This document shows positions 1 to 5,034 of a DNA stretch of 8,713 bases, in pieces. The notes beneath the pieces were generated by a model. It saw only the letters and a list, made by a program, of their open reading frames with translations. It made no database searches and was not told where the DNA came from. The stretch's first letter is position 1. Every line of letters starts with the position of its first letter. The DNA lies in assembly GCA_007136165.1 (NCBI GenBank), contig SLHK01000112.1, positions 1 through 8,713 of the forward strand, written 5' to 3'. The DNA comes from Syntrophomonadaceae bacterium (GTDB lineage Bacteria > Bacillota > Dethiobacteria > PWVN01). Position numbers and translations under genes: made by a program.

Positions 1-735
1 AAATATGATATGGTCCACCAGGGAATATCGGCGGAGATGATTGCGGAAAAATGGCACCTGTCCCGGGAAGAACTGGATGCCTTCTCCTATGAAAGCCACA
101 TGAAAGCAGTAAAGGGCCAGAAGGAAGGAGCCTTTGAGAGGGAAATCGTCCCCGTCAAGGGGATAACCAAAGGTGGGGAAGAGTTTCTTTTTGCCCGGGA
201 TGAAACCCCCCGGCCCGCCACCACCCGGGAAAAATTGGCCTCTTTGCCCCCGGCTTTCAAAGAGGGAGGGCTGATAACCGCCGGCAACTCCAGCCAGATC
301 ACCGACGGCGCGGCCGCCCTGCTGGTCATGTCGGGGGAAAAGGCGAAAAGGCTGGGCTTAAAACCCCGGGCCAGGTTTTTAACCTGTGCTTTGGCCGGGG
401 TGGACCCCACCATTATGCTTACCGGCCCCATACCTGCCACCCAAAAAGTGCTGCTGAAGGCAAGCTTGAAGGTGCAGGATATCGATATCTTTGAGATAAA
501 CGAGGCCTTTGCCCCCGTTGTCCTGGCCTGGATGAAAGAACTGGCTCCTGAACCCGCAAAGGTTAACCCCTTAGGCGGGGCTATTGCCCTGGGACATCCC
601 CTGGGCTGCACGGGTGTCCGCCTGGTCACCACCCTTCTCCATGAATTGGAAGATACAGGAGGACGCCTGGGGCTGGTGTCTATGTGCATTGGTTGGGGGC
701 TGGGGATTGCCACCCTTATAGAAAGGCTGCCTTAA
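1..735 (+). CDS. Thiolase family protein (acetyl-CoA acyltransferase), 3' part
   Basis: Thiolases condense two acyl-CoA units or cleave 3-ketoacyl-CoA with CoA in the cytoplasm. The frame is open from base 1, so this is the C-terminal ~244 residues of a roughly 390-residue enzyme; the N-terminal domain with the nucleophilic Cys lies outside the window. Visible motifs are NEAFAP (499-516), the GHPLGCTG loop with the catalytic His codon at 595-597, and a C-terminal CIGWGLGIA with the second active-site Cys at 685-687. The last motif fits the thiolase C-x-[AG]-x-[AG]-x-[AG] pattern although Trp replaces the more common Gly. The ATG at 10 is internal. An SCP2-domain gene follows 92 bases later with no clear terminator between, so co-transcription is likely. 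Whether the enzyme is biosynthetic or works in beta-oxidation cannot be decided here; the SCP2 neighbour leans towards acyl-CoA degradation. Confidence 0.93.
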   Translation, partial: KYDMVHQGISAEMIAEKWHLSREELDAFSYESHMKAVKGQKEGAFEREIVPVKGITKGGEEFLFARDETPRPATTREKLASLPPAFKEGGLITAGNSSQITDGAAALLVMSGEKAKRLGLKPRARFLTCALAGVDPTIMLTGPIPATQKVLLKASLKVQDIDIFEINEAFAPVVLAWMKELAPEPAKVNPLGGAIALGHPLGCTGVRLVTTLLHELEDTGGRLGLVSMCIGWGLGIATLIERLP

Positions 736-827
736 AAGCAGTAAGGAATATTGTCAGGCTGCAAAAGCCGGAGGGCGGGGCAAGGCCCTGGTACGTACGA
801 AAAAAAATGGTAAGGAGGTAGAGATTT

Positions 828-1139
828 TTGACTTACGAGGAAATTCTGCAAGGATTAAAGAAAAAAGTGGCTGAAGACCCCCTGGAGGGGACGGCGGTAT
901 ATCAGTTTCGCCTGTCCGGTGAAGAGGGAGGGGATTTCTATGTGGACGTGGTCGAGGGGAAGAGTCAGGTCCACGAGGGCCTGGCGGAGGAGCCCCATCT
1001 GACCGTCAGCATGACGGTGGGGGATTTTAATGCCCTGGCCGAAGGAAAGATGAGCACCACCTCTGCCTTTTTTTCCGGCAAGATCAAGATCAAGGGAGAT
1101 ATGTCCCTGGCCTTGAAACTGCAGGGCCTTTTGGGGTAG
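828..1139 (+). CDS. SCP2 sterol-binding domain protein
   Basis: This 103-residue cytoplasmic protein consists of one SCP2 (sterol carrier protein 2) fold, a small hydrophobic-pocket domain that binds lipids or acyl-CoA. Family marks are the acidic FYVDVVEGK stretch (residues ~37-45), the HLTVSMTVGDFNALAEGKMS segment (~57-76) and the C-terminal FFSGKIKIKGDMSLALKLQGLL (~81-102). The start is TTG at 828, chosen because AAGGAGG (812-818) lies 9 bases upstream and no ATG or GTG in frame is better placed. Free-standing SCP2 proteins often sit beside thiolases and acyl-CoA enzymes, and this one directly follows a thiolase, so a role in binding or delivering acyl-CoA substrates is a fair inference. 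The ligand is unknown. Confidence 0.88.
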   Translation: MTYEEILQGLKKKVAEDPLEGTAVYQFRLSGEEGGDFYVDVVEGKSQVHEGLAEEPHLTVSMTVGDFNALAEGKMSTTSAFFSGKIKIKGDMSLALKLQGLLG

Positions 1140-1171
1140 CAAAAAAACCAAAAAGCCAGTTTAAAAAATTC

Positions 1172-1185
1172 TGTGAAAATTCACA
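1172..1185. promoter_or_regulatory. Palindrome TGTGAA-AA-TTCACA upstream of the RNA promoter
   Basis: A perfect 14-base inverted repeat (6-bp arms, 2-base centre) ends 9 bases before the -35 box at 1195. It resembles operators of redox or global regulators: Rex sites are TTGTGAA-N4-TTCACAA and CRP/FNR-family sites are TGTGA-N6-TCACA, but the spacing here is two bases shorter than either. A regulator site for the downstream transcript is possible. It could also be a short chance hairpin in an A-rich stretch. Confidence 0.35.
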
Positions 1186-1194
1186 AAAAAGGCC

Positions 1195-1223
1195 TTGACA
1201 AAAAAGCCTGTCCGTGAGAGAAT
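1195..1223 (+). promoter_or_regulatory. Sigma-A promoter for the putative structured RNA
   Basis: A perfect -35 box TTGACA (1195-1200) is followed after 17 bases by GAGAAT (1218-1223, 4 of 6 matches to TATAAT) with an extended -10 TG at 1215-1216. Initiation would fall about 6-8 bases further on, at 1229-1231, exactly where the 5' arm of the long terminal helix begins. No protein start with a ribosome binding site follows, and the next gene (hpt) is convergent, so the promoter appears to serve a non-coding transcript. Confidence 0.6.
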
Positions 1224-1228
1224 AGGGT

Positions 1229-1550
1229 TACCAGATTCCGAGAGACTGAAAGACGAACCGGGTGTAGCTTCGAGGGAGCCGGAAGGGGAGGGGAAGGCGA
1301 AAGCCGGAATCGACCCGAAGGCATCCAGGGGGGCTGGGCCGCCGCAGGGCCGCGGGTGGAAAGGTGCTGTAAAAGGGATTGAAACCTCTGGAGCAGCAGC
1401 AGGAAGACCGGAGAAGCCCGGGTGCGGGAATCACGAAGGCCGGAGATTAAAGTTGAAACCACTGCGTAAGTAGAGGCGGAAGCTTAGTCGGGGATGGCTG
1501 GCAGGATACCTGGCGGGGAGTTGGCAGGCCTGTTGGAATCTGGTACTTTT
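1229..1550 (+). ncRNA. Putative free-standing structured RNA, family not recognised
   Basis: The two ends of this segment pair: 1229-1241 with 1533-1545 gives a 13-bp helix (one G-U) starting at the predicted transcription start. Inside are several local hairpins: a GAAA-capped stem (1296-1305), a six-pair stem 1386-1391/1408-1413, CCCG-GGTG-CGGG (1417-1428) and CAGG-ATA-CCTG (1502-1512). The motif TTGAAACC(T/A)CTG occurs twice, at 1379-1390 and 1453-1464. The + strand is strongly purine-rich, as structured RNAs often are. It cannot be a leader, because the next gene runs the opposite way. I looked for the conserved cores of RNase P RNA, tmRNA, SRP RNA, 6S RNA, T-box leaders and group II intron domain V and did not find them. 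An alternative is a small non-autonomous element with terminal inverted repeats, but no flanking target duplication is visible. Confidence 0.5.
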
Positions 1551-1558
1551 ATTGCAGA

Positions 1559-1609
1559 AAAAGAGTAAGTTAACATGGGGGTCAGGCCTTTTTGTTAACT
1601 TACTCTTTT
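1559..1609. repeat. REP-like hairpin with GGGGTCAGGC loop; possible bidirectional terminator
   Basis: Two perfect 17-base arms (1559-1575 and 1593-1609) flank a 17-base loop containing GGGGGTCAGGCC. The same decamer GGGGTCAGGC lies in the loop of an imperfect hairpin at 3290-3321, and GTCAGGCCTT (1581-1590) recurs at 3357-3366. Palindromes carrying a GGGGTCAG-type loop resemble the repetitive extragenic palindromes mobilised by IS200/IS605-like Y1 transposases (RAYTs); that assignment rests on memory of the motif, and no transposase is present here. The position between the putative RNA and the convergent hpt gene, and the T-rich arm end on either strand, would also let it terminate transcription from both sides. 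Confidence 0.6.
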
Positions 1610-1702
1610 GAGTTTCAGCTTTTATTGTATTATTGCGACCGAAGGCCCTTACCGGGAGTTGTGGCTGCCGGCGGTTGCTGATTCCCGCATAGGGAAATCT
1701 CC

Positions 1703-2236
1703 TTATTTCTCTTCCCCGCCCTTAAATTCAGCAATGCAGGTAAGGTTTCGGTACTCCTCCTTATAGTCCAGGCCGTATCCCACCACGAAAATGTCCGGCA
1801 GGTCGAACCCTTTGTAGTCCACAGGCACATTTGCGATTCTTCGGCCCTCCACATTTAGAAGGGTACAGACCTTCAGGCTGGCAGGATCCCGGGTTTTCAG
1901 GTTTCGCAAGAGATAATTGAGGCTCAGCCCCGTATCGACGATATCCTCTATCACCAGGACATGCCGGGAGGAAATGTTTACGTCCAGGTCCTTGGTAATC
2001 CGCACTATCCCGAAGGGGTTTGAACCTCCTCCGTACCGGGAGATGCTGATAAAATCCAGGGTGAAGGGTGTGGAGATTTTGCGGCTCAAGTCCACGGCAA
2101 AATAGACGCTTCCCCGCAGGACGCTGATAAGAACCGGGTTTTTCCCCTCATACTCCCGGGAAAGGATCTCCCCCAACTCCCCCACCTTTGCTTCGATTTC
2201 TTCTTTCGTCAGGATTACTCGCAAACCTTCTTCCAT
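1703..2236 (-). CDS. hpt: Hypoxanthine phosphoribosyltransferase
   Basis: This cytoplasmic purine-salvage enzyme transfers phosphoribose from PRPP to hypoxanthine (and usually guanine) to give IMP or GMP. The 177-residue length is normal for the bacterial family. The LRGS loop lies at residues 40-43, the PRPP-binding signature VLVIEDIVDTGLSL at 93-106, and the C-terminal VVGYGLDYKEEYRNL (151-165), typical of Hpt, is complete. The ATG start at 2236 is preceded by GAGGAAAGG. The upstream kinase-like gene ends 20 bases before this start, so both are probably on one mRNA. A small inverted repeat just past the stop (1680-1699) lacks a T run; the hairpin at 1559-1609 is the better candidate for ending transcription. 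In many Firmicutes hpt sits with tilS and ftsH; here the partner is a different gene. Confidence 0.95.
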   Translation of the reverse strand: MEEGLRVILTKEEIEAKVGELGEILSREYEGKNPVLISVLRGSVYFAVDLSRKISTPFTLDFISISRYGGGSNPFGIVRITKDLDVNISSRHVLVIEDIVDTGLSLNYLLRNLKTRDPASLKVCTLLNVEGRRIANVPVDYKGFDLPDIFVVGYGLDYKEEYRNLTCIAEFKGGEEK

Positions 2237-2256
2237 GATACCACCCTTTCCTCAGG

Positions 2257-3198
2257 TTACAGGTCTTCTTCCCTGCCAAACTTTCGCAGGAGGCCTTTAA
2301 TATCCTTGTTGTACATGATTTTTATGTTGACATCGGGGTAGAGTTTTTTCAGGCGGCGGATTTTCTTGTTTTTTTTCCAGACCAGTTTCTGCCGCTGGGT
2401 GGTGAGTTCCAGGTACACGTCCTGCTCCGGCAGATAAAAATCAGGGGCAAAGGCTTCCGTAACATTGCCGTCGTCGTCCCACTCCAGGGGAAAGACCCTT
2501 GGTTCATATTCCCACTTGATGCGGTAAAAATCCAGCATCTTGGCAAATTCCTCCTCACTGGCGTGCATGAAGGAAGGCCCCGCCTGCTGCCGGCTGTTAT
2601 TCTGTAACGCTGCCGCCGGAATTTCTTTCCGGGGTTCTGACACCTCCCGGTACTCCCCGTGGATTCGGAAAGCCTTGACGATGATATCGGCGGCATCCTC
2701 ATAGGAGACCCTGTCGGTATTGATGATCAGGTCATACAGGTGGAGGGATGACCAGTCTTCCCCGAAAACCCTCTTCAAGTACCGTTTCTTGTTTCTTTCC
2801 TGTTCGGCAATGAGTTTTTGGGCTCCCTCCTCTCCCAGGTCATAATGCTGCATTACCCTCTGGATTCTCTGGGCTTTGCCGGAGGCAATTTTTACATGTA
2901 GGGAAGGGGGGAAATCCCGGAAGAGTACCTGTCCCCCCCGGCCCAGGATCACCAGGTTTTCCCTGATGGCCAGGTCATAAATATACTCATGGAGGGCGGA
3001 AATATATTCCTTGGAGAAGGGATTCTTGGGAATTTTCTTTGGATTCACGGGAACGCTGGAGTCTTCCTGCATAAAGGCGGGCAGGTTTTCCGCGATGGTT
3101 TTTTTGCTTACCAGGGTAAAGCCAAGCTTTTGGGCCGCCAGGCCGGCGATGATGTCCCCGCCGCTGGCCGTTTCCCGGGATATGGTGATGACGCCCAC
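2257..3198 (-). CDS. Cytidylate kinase-like protein fused to a PD-(D/E)XK-like C-terminal domain
   Basis: Residue numbers count from an ATG at 3204. Residues 3-185 resemble the cytidylate-kinase-like P-loop family: GVITISRETASGGDIIAGLA (P-loop variant, 4-23), a GRGG turn (88-91), and DLIINTD (158-164). After a linker (~186-212), residues ~215-310 form a second domain: an acidic helix (EEEF, 217-220), WEYEP, then PDFYLP (254-259), VYLELT (263-268) and a Lys-rich helix, the order seen in PD-(D/E)XK nuclease folds. The catalytic Lys of ExK is replaced by Thr268, so nuclease activity is doubtful. GTG at 3198 is preferred as start (313 residues) because GGAGGA abuts the ATG at 3204 but lies six bases from the GTG, and family members begin close to the ITISRE strand. 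hpt follows 20 bases downstream. Substrate unknown; CMP kinase activity should not be assumed. Confidence 0.75.
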   Translation of the reverse strand: MGVITISRETASGGDIIAGLAAQKLGFTLVSKKTIAENLPAFMQEDSSVPVNPKKIPKNPFSKEYISALHEYIYDLAIRENLVILGRGGQVLFRDFPPSLHVKIASGKAQRIQRVMQHYDLGEEGAQKLIAEQERNKKRYLKRVFGEDWSSLHLYDLIINTDRVSYEDAADIIVKAFRIHGEYREVSEPRKEIPAAALQNNSRQQAGPSFMHASEEEFAKMLDFYRIKWEYEPRVFPLEWDDDGNVTEAFAPDFYLPEQDVYLELTTQRQKLVWKKNKKIRRLKKLYPDVNIKIMYNKDIKGLLRKFGREEDL

Positions 3199-3237
3199 TA
3201 TCATTCCTCCCTCGCAGGGTTTTATCTCTTGTATATC

Positions 3238-3266
3238 ATTATATACTTACGGGCTGCTATTTTAAC
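3238..3266 (-). promoter_or_regulatory. Probable sigma-A promoter for the kinase-like/hpt unit
   Basis: Read on the - strand, a perfect TATAAT (3243-3238) sits about 40 bases before the start codon of the kinase-like gene. With a 17-base spacer the -35 position is GTTAAA (3266-3261), a weak match of 3 in 6. The -10 box is convincing and the -35 is not. Confidence 0.45.
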
Positions 3267-3289
3267 AGGTTTCCCGAAAAAAACTTGAG

Positions 3290-3321
3290 TTTACATAACT
3301 GGGGTCAGGCTTGAGTTATTT
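3290..3321. repeat. Second REP-like imperfect hairpin with GGGGTCAGGC loop
   Basis: TTTACATAACT (3290-3300) pairs imperfectly (9 of 11) with AGTTATTTACA (about 3314-3324), leaving GGGGTCAGGCTTG in the loop. The loop shares its first ten bases with the perfect hairpin at 1559-1609. A partial third relative, GTCAGGCCTT, lies at 3357-3366 without obvious arms. CTTGAGTT also occurs on both sides (3284-3291 and 3310-3317) as a direct repeat. The cluster occupies the gap between two divergent promoters and looks like decayed copies of one extragenic repeat family. Confidence 0.5.
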
Positions 3322-3382
3322 ACATACTTTTTACCATAACTTTGCCCATATCCCGTGTCAGGCCTTGCTACATTTAAACCTA

Positions 3383-3402
3383 CACAGCTTTGCACAGCTT
3401 TG
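3383..3402. repeat. Tandem duplication of CACAGCTTTG
   Basis: The 10-mer CACAGCTTTG occurs twice in direct succession (3383-3392 and 3393-3402), 28 bases before the -35 box of the activator gene. It may be slippage, or a repeated regulator-binding site. Nothing else in the window repeats it. Confidence 0.5.
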
Positions 3403-3429
3403 CCTTGGTCCGGGCTTTAAAATTGTCTC

Positions 3430-3459
3430 TTGCCCCCGGTCTCAAACCGGTTATATAAT
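3430..3459 (+). promoter_or_regulatory. Sigma-A promoter of the activator gene with internal palindrome
   Basis: TTGCCC (3430-3435, 4 of 6) and a perfect TATAAT (3454-3459) are 18 bases apart and lie 34 bases before the activator start codon. The spacer contains the inverted repeat CCGGT-CTCAA-ACCGG (3436-3450), which fills it almost exactly. A protein bound there would block RNA polymerase, so this is a candidate operator, for autorepression or for an unlinked repressor. Confidence 0.5.
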
Positions 3460-3492
3460 AAAATAAGCAGGAGATGAGGAAGGGGGGATTGA

Positions 3493-4881
3493 ATGACTCC
3501 CGAAATTGAACTCAAAGAAGCGGAACATGTTCTAAAAAACATTATTGACAGCGTGCAGGATGCTATTTCTGTTGTGGACGAGAAGGGCATGGGCCTTATC
3601 TTCAACAAGGCTTATTACCGCCTGACGGGCTTGGAAGAAAAGGATGTCCTCCAAAAACCCGCCGCTGTGGATATTGCCGAGGGAGAAAGCATCCATATGA
3701 AAGTTCTCAGCACAGGGAAACCCATCCGGGGCGTTCCCATGAAAGTGGGGCCTTATCGCCGGGATGTGCTGGTCAGCTGTGCTCCCCTCATCATCAACGG
3801 CCTCCTGCGGGGCAGCGTGGGCATCATCCACGATGTGTCGGAGATGCGCTCCCTTTACGAGGAACTTAAGATTACCCGCCAAAAGGTGCGGCACCTGGAA
3901 GCAAAATACACTTTTGAAGACATCATCGGCCAAAGCAACAAAATCAAGGAGGCCATCAGCAACGCCCAGGTGGCGGCCCTTACTCCCGTCAATGTACTTT
4001 TGCGGGGAGACTGCGGTACAGGGAAAGAGCTCTTTGCCCATGCCATTCACGATGCCAGCCACCGCCGGGAAAAGAAATTTCTCAGGGTTAACTGTTCGGC
4101 CCTCCATGAAAACCTTTTGGAGAGCGAACTCTTCGGTTATACCGAGGGCTCCTTCACCGGGGCCTTGAAAAAAGGACGGCGGGGCCTTTTCGAGGAAGCG
4201 GACGGGGGGACCCTTTTCCTGGATGAGATAGGCTCCATGAGTTTAAACCTGCAGGCCAAGCTCCTGCGAGTCCTCCAGGAGGGAGAAATCGTGAAGGTGG
4301 GGGACTCCAAGGCCGCCCCCGTGGATGTCCGCGTTATAACAGCCACCAATGCCAACCTGGAACAACTCCTCCGAGAGGGCTCCTTTCGCCGGGACCTCTA
4401 TTACCGGCTAAATGTCTTCCCCATCTATATCCCGCCCCTGCATGAAAGGAGTTCTGATATACCCTCAATTGCCCGCCACTTTTTGAATCACATCAGCCAG
4501 GACTACAACCGGACGGGAGCCAGCCTGTCCCAGGAGGCCATGGACAAGCTCCTTGCCTATGACTGGCCCGGTAACGTCAGGGAGCTGAAAAACGTTATCG
4601 CCCGGGCTCTCATAAACCTTAAAAGGGATGAACTGGTGGTCAAGCCCAAGCACCTGATGCTCCCCGCAGATTTACCCCGGGAAGGGCCCAGGGAAAGGGA
4701 AAAAGAAGGAGAAGAATACAGGGGGGAGACCCTGGCCCAGATTAAGGCGAGGTGTGAGAAGAGGGCCCTGGCCAGTGCCCTCAAAGAGTGTGATGGAAAC
4801 AAGACGGAAGCGGCCAAAGTGTTGGGCATCTCCATTCGCAGCCTCTACAATAAATTGCAGCGGTACGAGTTGGAAGAATAA
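3493..4881 (+). CDS. PAS-domain sigma-54-dependent transcriptional activator (AAA+/Fis)
   Basis: This 462-residue enhancer-binding protein uses ATP to remodel sigma-54 RNA polymerase. Residues ~8-118 form a PAS sensor domain, followed by a short helical linker (~118-138). The AAA+ core (~142-370) has Walker A GDCGTGKE (172-179), the sigma-54 contact loop GSFTGA (219-224; the usual form is GAFTGA), Walker B GTLFLDEIG (239-247), arginine-finger region FRRDLYYRL (298-306) and sensor II WPGNVREL (358-365). A charged linker (~394-410) leads to a Fis-type helix-turn-helix (~425-458). There is no receiver domain, so the signal is probably a small molecule or redox state sensed by PAS rather than phosphorylation. 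ATG at 3493 follows a GGAAGGGGGG tract. A sigma-54 promoter lies just downstream before the flavoprotein gene, the likely target. Confidence 0.93.
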   Translation: MTPEIELKEAEHVLKNIIDSVQDAISVVDEKGMGLIFNKAYYRLTGLEEKDVLQKPAAVDIAEGESIHMKVLSTGKPIRGVPMKVGPYRRDVLVSCAPLIINGLLRGSVGIIHDVSEMRSLYEELKITRQKVRHLEAKYTFEDIIGQSNKIKEAISNAQVAALTPVNVLLRGDCGTGKELFAHAIHDASHRREKKFLRVNCSALHENLLESELFGYTEGSFTGALKKGRRGLFEEADGGTLFLDEIGSMSLNLQAKLLRVLQEGEIVKVGDSKAAPVDVRVITATNANLEQLLREGSFRRDLYYRLNVFPIYIPPLHERSSDIPSIARHFLNHISQDYNRTGASLSQEAMDKLLAYDWPGNVRELKNVIARALINLKRDELVVKPKHLMLPADLPREGPREREKEGEEYRGETLAQIKARCEKRALASALKECDGNKTEAAKVLGISIRSLYNKLQRYELEE

Positions 4882-4967
4882 AAATCTGTCCCATCCTCTG
4901 TGGCATCGCTGGCAGTCACCCTTTCTATGTTAGGCCGGAACTGCATAAGTAAACCTTTTTCCCTCCC

Positions 4968-4984
4968 GGGCAGGATATTTGCTT
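4968..4984 (+). promoter_or_regulatory. Sigma-54 (-24/-12) promoter for the nitronate monooxygenase-like gene
   Basis: GGGCAG-GATAT-TTGCT has the invariant GG (4969-4970) and GC (4981-4982) exactly ten bases apart, and agrees with TGGCAC-N5-TTGCW except at the first and sixth bases. Initiation near 4994 would leave a leader of about 40 bases before the GTG at 5035. An adjacent upstream gene encodes a sigma-54 activator, which strengthens the call. No convincing upstream activator palindrome was found between 4882 and 4960; TATG (4926-4929) and CATA (4944-4947) form only a weak interrupted dyad. Confidence 0.6.
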
Positions 4985-5034
4985 AACATCGTCAAATATA
5001 CTGAAACGAAATAATAATTTCGGGAGGGATTTCT

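Noticed and set aside
87..713. Long open frame antisense to the thiolase
   Set aside because: It is the mirror of a clearly coding + strand gene; the peptide is rich in Ser, Pro and Arg and has no family motif.
1376..1386. GGATTGAAACC resembles the 3' end of CRISPR repeats
   Set aside because: There is no array: the only other relative (TTGAAACCACTG) is 74 bases away, with no regular spacing and no longer shared repeat.
1195..1473. A 92-codon open frame from a TTG at 1195 on the + strand
   Set aside because: The TTG is part of the TTGACA -35 box, there is no ribosome binding site, and the peptide is low-complexity (Gly, Lys, Arg, Pro, Glu) as expected from purine-rich RNA-type sequence.
1229..1550. 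Possible RNase P RNA, tmRNA, SRP RNA, T-box or group II intron
   Set aside because: The conserved cores I know for these (GGAAAGTCCGG, the tRNA-like ACCA end, the GGAAG-containing SRP loop, the GGTGG specifier region, domain V) are not found in a consistent arrangement.
3532..4107. Open frame antisense to the activator's PAS and AAA+ region
   Set aside because: The + strand encodes well-conserved PAS and AAA+ motifs through this stretch; the antisense frame lacks a ribosome binding site and recognisable motifs.
4901..4918. TGGCA repeated twice near 4902-4912, considered as a second -24 element
   Set aside because: No GC lies ten bases after the GG in either copy, so neither forms a sigma-54 promoter.
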